DNA of 64,000 nt from Arthrobacter sp. ISL-85 (GTDB lineage: Bacteria > Actinomycetota > Actinomycetes > Actinomycetales > Micrococcaceae): contig NZ_JAGGPQ010000020.1 in NCBI RefSeq assembly GCF_018613675.1, positions 62,001 through 126,000 of the forward strand, written 5' to 3'. A program made the position numbers and the translations under genes. Shown here one piece after another: positions 53,030 to 62,126 of the stretch. The stretch's first letter is position 1, and the number at the start of each line of letters is the position of its first letter. A model generated the notes under the pieces. That model was given only the letters and a program-made list of their open reading frames with translations. It ran no database searches and was not told where the DNA came from.

Positions 53030-53417
53030 GACCCTTGCCTCCTGTGGTCCTCGCCTGTTCCAGACACTCAAGTTGACTGCTTGGGCGGGTGCAATGCCTA
53101 GGGGCAAAGGTCCCACGGCGCTGGATGTGGCGGAGGTAGCGTTCAGGCGAATCCATGTATCGCCGCCAGTTCGCCACGAGCTCCAGTTCCTCCCAGGGCC
53201 GGGGCCGTAACCCCCAAGGCCCCACGTCAAGGATCAAAACTCCGGGAAGGGCGGCCAGCAGCGGGAAGCGGGCGCACATCACCACTTGGGATTTTCCGTC
53301 TGCCAGCAAAAGTTTTGCCTCTTTTCCAATCCGCCGCACCGGCCGTACCGAATCGCAAATGTAGGAGTGCAATTCAAGGGCAGGACGGGATGATGGATGC
53401 CGTTGACCAGCAAGCAC
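53016..53417 (-). CDS. Possible hypothetical protein
   Basis: An open frame (133 codons at most) with segments that look protein-like, LGPWGLRPRPWEELE-type (DVGPWGLRPRPWEELELVAN) and DSPERYLRHIQRRG. The start is unclear and its end overlaps the zinc-ribbon gene start by 14 bases. It may be a real gene, a remnant or chance. Confidence 0.3.
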   Translation of the reverse strand: MLAGQRHPSSRPALELHSYICDSVRPVRRIGKEAKLLLADGKSQVVMCARFPLLAALPGVLILDVGPWGLRPRPWEELELVANWRRYMDSPERYLRHIQRRGTFAPRHCTRPSSQLECLEQARTTGGKGHGRM

Positions 53418-53698
53418 TGACCGGCGCTGTCATCAAGGAGCACCGGCTGGATCTGGCGCAGCTGTGGCTGGAGTTCGTTGGGCTGGGCGGGGACGCCTCG
53501 GAACAGCTCATCCGGGACTACTGCGCGGGCCAGGGAACCCTTGCACCGAAGGAGCGGGACGCCCTGGCGCAGGCGGTCAATGAACATTGCGCTGCCGAGG
53601 GCCTGCCGCTGCGGGCTCCGCTCAGCAGCTATTCCCTGTTCCTTCTGCAGCCGGAGCCGCATGATCCGGAGCGGAAGGGACCCTACTCGTCGAAGTAG
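53390..53698 (+). CDS. Hypothetical protein (102 residues)
   Basis: The protein starts at ATG 53390 (or 53393) with GGGCAGGACGGG before it. It is helical (ALTGAVIKEHRLDLAQLWLE; ERDALAQAVNEHCAAEGLP) with no recognised domain. Its 3' end overlaps the convergent ANTAR gene by 16 bases. Confidence 0.6.
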   Translation: MMDAVDQQALTGAVIKEHRLDLAQLWLEFVGLGGDASEQLIRDYCAGQGTLAPKERDALAQAVNEHCAAEGLPLRAPLSSYSLFLLQPEPHDPERKGPYSSK

Positions 53699-54462
53699 GT
53701 AAAGGTCTCCCCGGCACCGGCAACGGACGCCACCACGGCGGCCGCAACATCACGAAGTTTCATGTTCCGGGTGCTTGATGCGTCCCGCAGCAGTTTGAAG
53801 GCAGCAGCCTGGCTGCAGCGGTTCTGCGCCATGATGGCCCCGGTGGCCAGGTCAATCACGGTGCGTGTTTGCATCGCCGCGCTCATGCCGTGCTTGGTCT
53901 CCTCCAGCTTCAGCATCCGCAGGGCAAGGGTCAGCCCTTTCGATGCCCGGCGCACGAAGGCCTCGGCAGCGTTGACACCGCTGCTGCCGGGCGCAACCGG
54001 CTGCGGGCAGTAGAACGTCAGCGCACCCTGCGCGTCACCCTCCAACACGGCGGGGATGCTTAACACCGAAAGGAATCCCTGGCCCCGGGCGGCGTCGACA
54101 TACTCCGGCCAGCGGTCTTCCCGCCTCAGGTCAGCCAACAGAACGGTACTGTCAGTCCGCATGGCCGTATGCCCCGGACCGTGGCCCAGATTGAACTCCA
54201 CCTGGTGCATCATCCTGGCACGTGGGTTGCTGCCCGCAGTTGCGGCAGCCTTCTTGGGCCGGAGTACGGTGATCCCACAGCAGCACTCCCGGCCCTGGCT
54301 CCCAAGCCTGGAGGAGGCATAAGCAGCGAGATCCTGGAGAAGTGCGTCAGCTTCGGGGTTGTGCAGGAACGACTCCTGGAGGCGCAGGGCAACGTCTGCA
54401 AAATCCTCATCGTTAGGGACGCCGCTGTCTAGCACGCGCCATACCTCCTGGACAGTAATCAA
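53683..54462 (-). CDS. GAF-ANTAR domain transcription antiterminator
   Basis: A 259-residue protein. An N-terminal region and a GAF sensor (about residues 30-170: QVEFNLGHGPGHTAMRTDST, VLLADLRREDRWPEYVDA) are followed by a C-terminal ANTAR RNA-binding domain (TVIDLATGAIMAQNRCSQAA, FKLLRDASSTRNMKLRDVAA). ANTAR proteins bind tandem RNA hairpins and prevent termination when their sensor is triggered. The RNA target is not evident nearby. Confidence 0.88.
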   Translation of the reverse strand: MITVQEVWRVLDSGVPNDEDFADVALRLQESFLHNPEADALLQDLAAYASSRLGSQGRECCCGITVLRPKKAAATAGSNPRARMMHQVEFNLGHGPGHTAMRTDSTVLLADLRREDRWPEYVDAARGQGFLSVLSIPAVLEGDAQGALTFYCPQPVAPGSSGVNAAEAFVRRASKGLTLALRMLKLEETKHGMSAAMQTRTVIDLATGAIMAQNRCSQAAAFKLLRDASSTRNMKLRDVAAAVVASVAGAGETFTYFDE

Positions 54463-54538
54463 AAACCACGGAACTGTGGCCGCTCACTGCCAAACGGTGA
54501 TGCCAGCCTACCTGCGCCCACGCCGTAACCTGTCAATC

Positions 54539-56110
54539 ATGACGCACCTCTCCACCCCCTGCGGGTCCGTCCGCGGCAGCTCCCTGGAGACTGACGGGAC
54601 CACCGTCCAAAGGTTCCTGGGCATCCCCTACGCCGGGCCGCCGTCGGGAGCCAATCGATTCCGGCCGCCAGTCCCGGCGTCGCCTTGGAGTGGCGTCCTT
54701 GACTGCACTGCCCCCGGCCCCGCGGCACCGCAGAACCCCGAAGATCCTGCGCCTCCGGGCACCAGGCCGCGCATCTGGAGCGAGGAGGGCTGCCTCAACC
54801 TGAACATCTGGACCCCCGCGGTCGACGGCCCCGGCCGGCCCGTGATGGTGTGGATCCATGGCGGCGCCTACCTTCTGGGCGCCAACAGTGACGGGATGTA
54901 CGACGGCGCCCGGCTCGCCTCAGCGGCAGGCGTGGTGCTGGTGTCCATCAACTACCGCCTGGGCGCCCTGGGCTTCCTGCACCTGGCGGACCTGCTGGGC
55001 CCTGCGTACGGGGACTCGTCAAACCTTGCCCTGCTGGACCAGCTTGAGGCCCTCCGCTGGATCCGGCGGAACATCGGCACCTTCGGCGGCGACCCGGACA
55101 ACGTGACTGTCTTCGGTGAGTCGGCAGGAGCGGCAGCGATCGGCACCCTGCTGGGCATGCCGGCGTCGGAAGGGCTCTTCCACCGGGCCATCATGCAAAG
55201 CGGAACGGCCGAACGGTACCGCCCGCCCGAAGATTCCGCCCGCATCACGACGCTGTTCCTTGAATTATGTGGCCTGGACGAATCGTCCGCGAAGGAACTG
55301 CTGACCCTCCCGGTGGAGCGGCTGCTCGAGGCCCAGGCCGCCCTGGAACGGCGCATCGCGGCGGAATCCTTCGCCGTCCCGCTGCCTTTCCAGCCGAAGG
55401 TGGGGACGCCATCACTGCCGCTGCCGCCGCTGGAATCTGTCCGCAACGGGGTCAACCGCGGCGTTGACCTGCTGATCGGGACCAACCTCAACGAGGGATC
55501 CTTCGCCGTGGAAATGCGGCCGTCCGCCGCCACGGATCCGGACTACCCTGACCGCGCCGCCGCGGTACTGGCAGGGGCGGGGATTGAGCCGGCGCAAGCC
55601 GCGGGCTACACGGCGGCGCTCACACAGGTGCTCTCCCGGGAGCCTACCGGCAAGGAACTCCTGGAGGCGGCCATCGCAGATTCCGTGTACCGCCAGCCCA
55701 GCAACAGCCTTCTGGCCGCACGCCACGCAACCGCCGCTGCTGCAGGGCAGGGGGGCGACGCACCCGGGAAGAACTTCGCCTACCTGTTTACGTGGCGGAG
55801 CCCTGCAATGGGAGGCAAGCTGGGCGCCTGCCACGCCCTGGACATACCCTTCGTCTTCCGGCACCTTGACGCGCCGGAGGCTGCCTTCCTTACCCGTGGC
55901 AAAGCGCCGCAGCCGCTCAGCGACGCCATGTGTGGAGCCTGGGCGTCCTTCGCGCGCACGGGAACGCCGGGCACGGCGGAGCTGGCCTGGCCCGAATACG
56001 GGCAGCGGCGCAACACCATGGTGCTCGACGCCGAACCCCGGCTTGAGGCCGACCCCCGGCAGGAGATCAGGGAGTTCTTTGAAGCGGTCAGGCTGCTGCC
56101 AGCGAGTTAA
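54539..56110 (+). CDS. Type B carboxylesterase
   Basis: A 523-residue esterase. VMVWIHGGAYLLGAN is the oxyanion hole, TVFGESAGAAAIGTLLGMPA carries the nucleophile Ser, TNLNEGSF the acid, and LGACHALDIPFVF the His. There is no signal peptide, so it is cytosolic. It hydrolyses carboxyl esters with broad specificity. Its last 23 bases overlap the convergent SRPBCC gene. Confidence 0.92.
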   Translation: MTHLSTPCGSVRGSSLETDGTTVQRFLGIPYAGPPSGANRFRPPVPASPWSGVLDCTAPGPAAPQNPEDPAPPGTRPRIWSEEGCLNLNIWTPAVDGPGRPVMVWIHGGAYLLGANSDGMYDGARLASAAGVVLVSINYRLGALGFLHLADLLGPAYGDSSNLALLDQLEALRWIRRNIGTFGGDPDNVTVFGESAGAAAIGTLLGMPASEGLFHRAIMQSGTAERYRPPEDSARITTLFLELCGLDESSAKELLTLPVERLLEAQAALERRIAAESFAVPLPFQPKVGTPSLPLPPLESVRNGVNRGVDLLIGTNLNEGSFAVEMRPSAATDPDYPDRAAAVLAGAGIEPAQAAGYTAALTQVLSREPTGKELLEAAIADSVYRQPSNSLLAARHATAAAAGQGGDAPGKNFAYLFTWRSPAMGGKLGACHALDIPFVFRHLDAPEAAFLTRGKAPQPLSDAMCGAWASFARTGTPGTAELAWPEYGQRRNTMVLDAEPRLEADPRQEIREFFEAVRLLPAS

Positions 56111-56531
56111 GGGTGTCCCGGATCCCGTTGAGCGCTGGATCCCGCAGGGAATTGAAGGCGGGCTTCAGGAGCGGCTGGATGATCTTCGCCGGCCCGTTGA
56201 TGCTGAACTCGGCCGTGTACTTGACCACCGAGCCGGTGCCGTTGGGGCTGACGTCGATTGAATCAAAGGCCGTGACGGTCTTGTTCTCGCCGCGCAGCTT
56301 AATGTGGTTCTCCCTGAGCTCGATGACCTCGTAGACCAGGGTCTGGCGCTTTCCGCGGAACACGGACTCGGCGTGGTACTTGTGTCCCACGGCTACGGGC
56401 CCCGGGGTGATTTTGTCCATGACGGGGGTGTTGGGGTCCCACTTGCTGGTGTTCTCAAACTCACTCATGAAGGCAAAGGCCTTCTCCGCGGACAGGCTGG
56501 TTTCCACACTTCCGGTGACTGTGATCATCAC
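56088..56531 (-). CDS. SRPBCC-family protein
   Basis: A 147-residue START/Bet v1-like fold. MITVTGSVETSLSAEKAFAF begins with the typical first strand; VGHKYHAESVFRGKRQTLVY, and a C-terminal helix follow. Such proteins bind a hydrophobic ligand or work as polyketide-cyclase-like enzymes. It starts within the stop codon of the 89-residue gene upstream (ATGA). Confidence 0.85.
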   Translation of the reverse strand: MMITVTGSVETSLSAEKAFAFMSEFENTSKWDPNTPVMDKITPGPVAVGHKYHAESVFRGKRQTLVYEVIELRENHIKLRGENKTVTAFDSIDVSPNGTGSVVKYTAEFSINGPAKIIQPLLKPAFNSLRDPALNGIRDTLNSLAAA

Positions 56532-56797
56532 CTCAGTGTAGGAGCACGGTGCAACTGGGCGGCGGCCATCTTGTAGCAGAGCTTTCCTTCGAGCGCCTGC
56601 GGCTTAATCCACACCTGGTACCCCTCAGCGGCGGTGAAGAGCTCCCGGTGGCCGGCGGCGTCGGCCGCCAGCCACAGGGCTGCGGGCTCCGGCATGGCAT
56701 CATCCACCACGCCGGAGCGAACAACGGCAGAGTCCCGCCGGATCTCCACGGGGACGCCGATCAACCGGTTCCAGGCGTAGTGCGGGTAAGGCTGCAT
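56528..56797 (-). CDS. Small uncharacterised protein, 89 residues
   Basis: It starts at ATG 56797 and is MQPYPHYAWNRLIGVPVEIR at the N-terminus, then SGVVDDAMPEPAALWLAADA, with the end KLCYKMAAAQLHRAPTLR. No domain is recognised. It lies 35 bases after the SDR stop and overlaps the SRPBCC start by 4 bases, so it belongs to the leftward operon. Confidence 0.7.
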   Translation of the reverse strand: MQPYPHYAWNRLIGVPVEIRRDSAVVRSGVVDDAMPEPAALWLAADAAGHRELFTAAEGYQVWIKPQALEGKLCYKMAAAQLHRAPTLR

Positions 56798-56832
56798 GGC
56801 GTTCCCTGCTTCCAGCTGGCAGTCAGGAGCTG

Positions 56833-57606
56833 TTAGTGGATGTGGCTGCCACCGTTGATGTCGATGGTGGTGCCGGTGAGGTAAGCCGAGTCCTCCGAGG
56901 ACAGGAAGGTGATCACGGAGGCCACTTCTTCGGTGGTGGCGTTGCGGCCCAGCGGGATGCCGGCGTTGATGGCGGCCTCCTGTTCCTCGGTGCTGCCCAC
57001 GCGGATGTTGGTATCCACCGCGCCGGGGGTGATGGCGTTGACGGTGACACCGGTGGCACCCAGTTCGCGGGCCAGGGCCTTGGTGAAGCCGAGGATGGCT
57101 GCCTTTGCCGCGGAGTAGGGAACCTTGCCGAAGACGCCGCCGCCGCGCTGGGCGGACACCGATGACATGTTCACGATCCGGCCCCATCCGTTCTCCAACA
57201 TGTCCGGCAGGAATGCCTTGGTCACCAGGTAGGTGCCGGTGGCGTTGACGTCCATGATCTTGTGCCACAGCTCCAGGGTGGTTTCCAGGAACGGGAGGGG
57301 CGAGGTGATGCCGGCGATGTTGGCCAGGGCGCCGACGGGCGGGAGGTTGCCGGCGGCAACTTCTGTGGCAACGGCGGCCTGGGCGGCGGTGACGGAGGCT
57401 TCGTTGGCGACGTCGATCTCGTGGCCGAAGGCGGGGACGTTGAATTCGTTGCCGATCTCAGCTGCGACCTTGGCGGACTTCTCGCCGTCGAGGTCCAGGA
57501 TGACGATGCCCCAGCCTTCGCGTGCGTAACGGCGGGCGGTGGTGACGCCGATGCCTCGCTCCGAGGTTGCTCCGGTGAGGACGGCGGTGCACTGGGTGGT
57601 GGTCAT
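56833..57606 (-). CDS. SDR-family dehydrogenase
   Basis: A 257-residue classical SDR. TGATSERGIGVTTARRYARE is the cofactor loop, ANIAGI replaces NNAG, and SVSAQRGG with YSAAKAA give the catalytic Ser, Tyr and Lys. GGSHIH closes the protein. It probably oxidises a sugar alcohol or sugar acid in the GntR-controlled cluster. It is downstream of the TIM-barrel gene on the same strand, separated by a 27-bp hairpin. Confidence 0.88.
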   Translation of the reverse strand: MTTTQCTAVLTGATSERGIGVTTARRYAREGWGIVILDLDGEKSAKVAAEIGNEFNVPAFGHEIDVANEASVTAAQAAVATEVAAGNLPPVGALANIAGITSPLPFLETTLELWHKIMDVNATGTYLVTKAFLPDMLENGWGRIVNMSSVSAQRGGGVFGKVPYSAAKAAILGFTKALARELGATGVTVNAITPGAVDTNIRVGSTEEQEAAINAGIPLGRNATTEEVASVITFLSSEDSAYLTGTTIDINGGSHIH

Positions 57607-57634
57607 GGTGGTGCTCCTTGGTTTGTTTTGGTGA

Positions 57635-57694
57635 ATCGATTGCTCCGTAGCTGCCGTTATGAGGGGCCATAACGGCAGCTACGGAGCAATCGAT
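57635..57694. terminator. Perfect 27-bp hairpin between the TIM-barrel gene and SDR gene
   Basis: Left arm 57635-57661 (ATCGATTGCTCCGTAGCTGC plus 7 bases) and right arm 57668-57694 are exact complements around a 6-base loop. It is 3 bases after the TIM-barrel stop on the transcribed strand. It should form a very strong RNA hairpin, as terminator or processing site; it could also be a REP-like repeat. Confidence 0.75.
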
Positions 57695-57696
57695 GG

Positions 57697-58521
57697 TTAG
57701 AGAAGGTCGGTGATGAAGCTTGCTGCCTTGGCGGCGGCGGCCGGGCGTTCGTCATTGGGGACGTCCCGGGTTTCCAGTTCGAGCGAGAAGTGGCCGGTGT
57801 AGCCGTCGGCGGCGAGCCGCTTCAGCCCGCCGGCGAAGTCCGCAGCCCCGTTGCCGATGCTGAGGTTGATATTTCCCGGCACGGCGTCGCGAAGGTGGAC
57901 GTGGCTGATGCGGCCCTGATGCCGGTCCAGGTAGGACTGGAGGTCCCCGCCGGCCGCCACGATGTGGCTGAAGTCCATGACGATTCCGACGCCGGATCCG
58001 GCCAGGCGGTCCGCCAGCAGTCCTGCGCGCTCCAGGTTCCAGCAGAACCGGAGGAAGTGGAGGGATTCAGTCCAGAGTTCGACGCCGAATTCCGCCGCCC
58101 GCTGGCCGGCACCAATGAGTTGGGCGGCAATGAGGTCCAGGTCCTCATCGGGGCTCCGGACCGGCGTGTGGTCCAGCGCGCCGCACGGCAGGACGAGCGC
58201 CTTGGCCCCGACGTTGGAGGCAAGGGTGAGCAGGGCAGCAAGGTGACGCTCGCGCGCGGCCCGGCCCCCGCCGTCGAGCACCTTGTTCAGGTCCCCGATA
58301 TCGCCGTTGACGGAGCGGACGCGCAGCCCGGAAGCGTTGACGTCAGTCGAAACTGCGGCGACGGCGGCAGCATCCAGGACGTACGGGACGTGGTCACATA
58401 CGCCGGGCAGCGCCCCCAAGTCGATTTCTTCGAAGCCCAGCCCCTTCATGGTGCGCAGGGCGTTGCCCAGGTCCTGGTGCCGGAAGCTGATGGAAGAGCA
58501 CCCGAGTCTGGAGTGGAACAT
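57697..58521 (-). CDS. TIM-barrel sugar phosphate isomerase/epimerase
   Basis: A 274-residue AP-endonuclease-2 family protein. Metal-binding residues appear in ELWTESLHFLR (Glu), GIVMDFSHIV (Asp, His), HVHLRDAVPG (His, Asp) and SLELETRDV (Glu). The family isomerises or epimerises sugars, inosose or 3-oxo acids. ATG 58521 or 58524 follow AAAGGATCA. It is divergent from the MHS transporter across a GntR operator region. Confidence 0.85.
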   Translation of the reverse strand: MFHSRLGCSSISFRHQDLGNALRTMKGLGFEEIDLGALPGVCDHVPYVLDAAAVAAVSTDVNASGLRVRSVNGDIGDLNKVLDGGGRAARERHLAALLTLASNVGAKALVLPCGALDHTPVRSPDEDLDLIAAQLIGAGQRAAEFGVELWTESLHFLRFCWNLERAGLLADRLAGSGVGIVMDFSHIVAAGGDLQSYLDRHQGRISHVHLRDAVPGNINLSIGNGAADFAGGLKRLAADGYTGHFSLELETRDVPNDERPAAAAKAASFITDLL

Positions 58522-58581
58522 CATTGATCCTTTTGGTCCGGGACGAACTTTAGTGATGGTGACCACAGTAGTTGCGTTAAC

Positions 58582-58616
58582 TGTCAACAGTCAACTCTCA
58601 AAGTTGACTGTTGACA
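58582..58616. promoter_or_regulatory. GntR operator pair
   Basis: TGTCAACAGTCAACT (58582-58596) and its exact reverse complement AGTTGACTGTTGACA (58602-58616) face each other across 5 bases, between the divergent TIM-barrel and transporter genes. Sequence variants recur at 58654 and 62092. Confidence 0.75.
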
Positions 58617-58653
58617 TTGGAGCATGATGGAGGTCACACTGGGACGTACCATT

Positions 58654-58668
58654 TGTTAACAGTCGACA
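58654..58668. promoter_or_regulatory. GntR operator, third copy
   Basis: TGTTAACAGTCGACA matches TGT-N-AACAGTC-R-AC with the copies at 58582 and 62092. It lies 40 bases before the transporter start. Confidence 0.7.
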
Positions 58669-58707
58669 GCGGCACCTCCTACAGCCGCTTTTCGAAAGGG
58701 AACCACC

Positions 58708-60045
58708 ATGAGCAAAGATGCTCTGACCATGCGCGGCCCGGTCCACGGCACCAAGGACGCCCGGCGAGTTGCCATCGGATCCGGCGTTGGGGCCGTCATC
58801 GAGACCTATGACTTCATCGGCTTCGGAACCGCTGCCGCACTGTATTTCGGCACTGCCTTCTTTCCCGGAAGCGATCCCGTCACGGGTACCCTCGCTTCCT
58901 TCGCCACCCTGGGCGTCGGCTTTGCAGCCCGCCCCCTCGGCGGGATCATCGGGGGCCACCTCGGCGACAAAGTGGGCCGCAAGCCCGTCCTGGTCGCCTC
59001 CCTCATCCTGATGGGCCTGGCCACCTTCGCCATTGGCCTGCTGCCCACCTATGCGGCAGTTGGGCTGCTGGCGCCCGCACTGCTGGTGTTTGTCCGTATT
59101 GTCCAGGGCCTTGCCTTCGGCGCGGAATGGGGCGGCGCCATCCTGATGAGCTATGAACACGCCCCGTGGAAGAACAAGGGCAAGTACACAGGCATCGTCC
59201 AGGCCGGCTTCCCCGTGGGCCTGCTGCTGGCCAACCTGACCTTCCTGTTCAGCGTCCAGCTGGGCAGCGAGCTCGCCTGGCGCATCCCGTTCCTTGCCAG
59301 CATCCTGCTGGTGATCGTGGGCCTGATCATCCGTTCCAAGGTCCCCGAATCCCCCGTCTTCGACGAGGTCAAGGACAGCGGCACCATCGTGAAATCACCC
59401 ATCGCGGAGGTCATCAAGACCGACTGGCGCAACATCGTGAAGGGCATCGGCCTCCGCATTGCCGAGACCGCCGGCTACGCGGTGTCCATCACCTACATGA
59501 TTTCGTATATCAACAGCCAGCACCTGGCGGACAAGAGCCAGACGCTGATCGCCCTGTCCATCGCTTCGGCCATTGGCATCTTCGCCACCCAGGCCTGGGC
59601 CGCGCTGACGGACCGCATCGGCCGCCGCCCCCTGTACATCTGGTCCACCGCGTTTGCAGCCCTGTTTGCCATCCCGATGTTCCTGCTGGTCAACACCGGC
59701 ATGTTCATCTTCATCATCGTTACCATCGTCATCTCCTACGCGGTCTGCCAGAACTCCCTGGCAGGTGCCCAGGGCCCCTGGTTCCCCGAACTCTTCCAGG
59801 CCAAGACCCGCGCCTCCGGCGCCAGCCTGGCCTACCAGATCTCCGCCATGGTGTCCGGCTTCACCCCCTTCATCACCACCCTGCTGTTCGTCAGCTACGG
59901 CTGGATGGGCCCCGCGCTGCTCTTCGGCGCCTACGCCCTGATCGGGCTCTGGGCTGCCGTCGCCACCCGCGAAACCTGGGGAAAGCGCGAACGCGAACTG
60001 GCCGATGAAGCCACCAAAAGCACCCCCAACACCGTCAACGCCTGA
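58708..60045 (+). CDS. MHS-family MFS transporter
   Basis: A 445-residue protein with 12 helices. The MHS signatures VIETYDFIGFGTAAALYF, ARPLGGIIGGHLGDKVGRKP and LVFVRIVQGLAFGAEWGGA are intact. It symports an organic acid or polyol-type substrate with protons. It opens the operon that contains the split transketolase, so its substrate is probably the feedstock of this cluster. Confidence 0.9.
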   Translation: MSKDALTMRGPVHGTKDARRVAIGSGVGAVIETYDFIGFGTAAALYFGTAFFPGSDPVTGTLASFATLGVGFAARPLGGIIGGHLGDKVGRKPVLVASLILMGLATFAIGLLPTYAAVGLLAPALLVFVRIVQGLAFGAEWGGAILMSYEHAPWKNKGKYTGIVQAGFPVGLLLANLTFLFSVQLGSELAWRIPFLASILLVIVGLIIRSKVPESPVFDEVKDSGTIVKSPIAEVIKTDWRNIVKGIGLRIAETAGYAVSITYMISYINSQHLADKSQTLIALSIASAIGIFATQAWAALTDRIGRRPLYIWSTAFAALFAIPMFLLVNTGMFIFIIVTIVISYAVCQNSLAGAQGPWFPELFQAKTRASGASLAYQISAMVSGFTPFITTLLFVSYGWMGPALLFGAYALIGLWAAVATRETWGKRERELADEATKSTPNTVNA

Positions 60046-60081
60046 ATGACCACCACGCACGAAACGAACACGGAGCAAGTG

Positions 60082-60993
60082 ATGCCTACAGATACCGTCC
60101 AGGACGCCGCCCCGCAGGGACAAACACTGCAGACCGCAGTGACCCCGGAGCGGGTGGACAAGATCAGCGCCGCCGCCTACCGGATCCGGCACCACGCCCT
60201 GAACATGGGCGAGGTCCAGGGCCAGGGCTACGTGGGCCAGGCCCTGGGCGCGGCGGACATGCTCGCCACCGTCTACGGTGACCAGCTTCGGTTCCGCGCC
60301 GAGGATCCCCACTGGGAAGCCCGCGACCGGTTCCTGCTCTCCACCGGCCACTACGCCATCGGCCACTACGCGGCCCTCGCCGAGGCCGGCATCGTCCCGG
60401 TTGAGGAGCTCGAGACCTACGGTTCGGACGATTCGCGGCTTCCGATGTCCGGGATGTCCACTTACACGCCGGGCATGGAAATCTCCGGCGGTTCCCTGGG
60501 GCACGGCCTGACCATCGCCGTCGGCATGGCCCTGGGGCTGCGCTACCAGGGCTCGTCCGCCCGGGTGTTCAACTTCCTCTCCGACGGTGAGCTGGACGAG
60601 GGCTCCACCTGGGAAGCGGCCATGGGTGCGCACCACCACCAGCTGGGCAACCTGACGGCCATGGTGGACATTAACGCCCTGCAGGCAGACGGCAAGACGG
60701 ACACGGTCCTGCGCACCGAGCCGGTCACGGAGAAGTGGGAAGCGTTTGGCTGGTATACCCAGCGGGTGGACGGCAACGACGTCGGCGCGCTGCTGGCAGC
60801 GTTCGACAACGCAGCTGCCCAGGCCGCCGCCGTCGGACGCCCCTCAGTCATCCTGTGCGACACGAAGGTGGGCCGCGGCGTTCCGCTGCTGGAAAACCGC
60901 GAAAAGGCGCACTTCATGCGCATCGAAGAGAACGAATGGCAGATCTGCCGCGAGCAGCTAACCGCCGGTTACGAAGGAAAGGCTTCAGCATGA
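60082..60993 (+). CDS. Transketolase, N-terminal (TPP-binding) subunit
   Basis: A 303-residue subunit. GHYAIGHYAALAEAG, GGSLGHGLTIAVGMALG and LSDGELDEGSTWEAAMGAHH (the GDG TPP/Mg motif, here SDGELDEG), then VDINALQADG, correspond to the first half of transketolase. ATG 60082 has CGGAGCAAGTG before it; ATG 60046, directly after the transporter stop, has none. It overlaps the partner subunit gene by 4 bases. The two make one enzyme that moves a ketol unit; the substrates are unknown. Confidence 0.9.
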   Translation: MPTDTVQDAAPQGQTLQTAVTPERVDKISAAAYRIRHHALNMGEVQGQGYVGQALGAADMLATVYGDQLRFRAEDPHWEARDRFLLSTGHYAIGHYAALAEAGIVPVEELETYGSDDSRLPMSGMSTYTPGMEISGGSLGHGLTIAVGMALGLRYQGSSARVFNFLSDGELDEGSTWEAAMGAHHHQLGNLTAMVDINALQADGKTDTVLRTEPVTEKWEAFGWYTQRVDGNDVGALLAAFDNAAAQAAAVGRPSVILCDTKVGRGVPLLENREKAHFMRIEENEWQICREQLTAGYEGKASA

Positions 60994-62009
60994 GCACCAC
61001 CACCGAGGCCCCGGACACCGCAGCAGCGGCCAAGCCGAAGCTGAAGACGTCGGCGATGATTGCATCGTTTGCCGACCCCGGCCAGAAGACCTCCAACGCG
61101 CCGTTCGGGCACGCCCTGGTCAAGGCCGCGCAGGAGAACGACAAGATCGTTGGCCTGACCGCGGACCTGGGCAAGTACACGGACATGCACATCTTCGCCA
61201 AGGCCTTCCCGGAGCGGTTCTTCCAGATGGGCATGGCCGAGCAGCTGCTTTTCGGCGCCGCAGCCGGCCTGGCCGAGACCGGGCTGGTGCCGTTCGCGTC
61301 CACCTACTCAGTGTTCGCCGCCCGCCGCGCCTACGACTTCCTCTGCCTCGATGCCGCCGAACCGAACCTGAACGTCAACATCGTGGGCGGACTGCCCGGA
61401 CTGACCACCGGGTACGGGCCCAGCCACCAGGCCACCGAGGACATGGCGATCTTCCGCGGCATGCCCAACCTGACCATCGTGGACCCCTGCGACTCGATAG
61501 ATATCGAACAGGCTGTCCCGCAGCTGGCCGCCTCCGAAGGCCCCACCTACCTGCGGCTGCTGCGAGGCAACGTCCCCACGGTGCTGGATGAGTACGGCTA
61601 CACGTTTGAGCTCGGCAAGGCCAAGGTCCTGCGCGGCGGCAACGACGTCGTGTTCATCTCCTCCGGCCTGATGACCATGCGCGCCCTCCAGGCAGCAAAG
61701 GCGCTGGAGGCACACAACGTGGACGTCGCCGTCGTGCATACTCCCACCATCAAGCCCTTCGACGCCGAAACAGTCCTCAAGGAAATCAATACGGACCGCC
61801 TGGCCGTCACCCTGGAAAACCACTCCGTGGTGGGCGGCCTGTTCGAAACCGTCGCGTCCGCCGTTGTGGCGGCCGGCGTGGGCAAGCGCGTGGTGCCCGT
61901 GGCGCTGCCCGACCAGTTCCTCGACGCCGGCGCCCTGCCCACCCTGCACGACCGCTACGGCCTGGCCGTGGACCGCATCGTGGCCAAAGTCCTCGCCGAA
62001 CTCGGCTAA
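60990..62009 (+). CDS. Transketolase, C-terminal (pyrimidine-binding) subunit
   Basis: A 339-residue subunit. LVGLTADLGKYTDMHIFA, RFFQMGMAEQLLFGAAAGLA (catalytic Glu) and GGLPGLTTGYGPSHQATEDM mark the pyrimidine-binding domain. The C-terminal half is the transketolase C domain. It begins inside the first subunit's stop. Split transketolases act in specialised pathways such as apulose-4-phosphate cleavage; no kinase is beside it here. Confidence 0.9.
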   Translation: MSTTTEAPDTAAAAKPKLKTSAMIASFADPGQKTSNAPFGHALVKAAQENDKIVGLTADLGKYTDMHIFAKAFPERFFQMGMAEQLLFGAAAGLAETGLVPFASTYSVFAARRAYDFLCLDAAEPNLNVNIVGGLPGLTTGYGPSHQATEDMAIFRGMPNLTIVDPCDSIDIEQAVPQLAASEGPTYLRLLRGNVPTVLDEYGYTFELGKAKVLRGGNDVVFISSGLMTMRALQAAKALEAHNVDVAVVHTPTIKPFDAETVLKEINTDRLAVTLENHSVVGGLFETVASAVVAAGVGKRVVPVALPDQFLDAGALPTLHDRYGLAVDRIVAKVLAELG

Positions 62010-62023
62010 AGGCTCTTGGACAT

Positions 62024-62067
62024 GCAGAAAGCACGGCACCGGTCCCGGCCGGTACCGTGCTTTCTGC
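62024..62067 (+). terminator. Terminator after the transketolase operon
   Basis: A 19-bp stem (GCAGAAAGCACGG-C-ACCGG against CCGGT-A-CCGTGCTTTCTGC, one mismatch) has a 6-base loop, 14 bases after the stop. Confidence 0.75.
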
Positions 62068-62091
62068 CGTACTATCGAAACCAAAACCGAC

Positions 62092-62106
62092 TGTAAACAG
62101 TCGACT
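62092..62106. promoter_or_regulatory. GntR operator, fourth copy (autoregulation)
   Basis: TGTAAACAGTCGACT lies 20 bases before the GntR gene and matches the copies in the 58.6-kb divergent promoter region. Confidence 0.75.
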
Positions 62107-62126
62107 TATGACATTGAGGACAAGCC

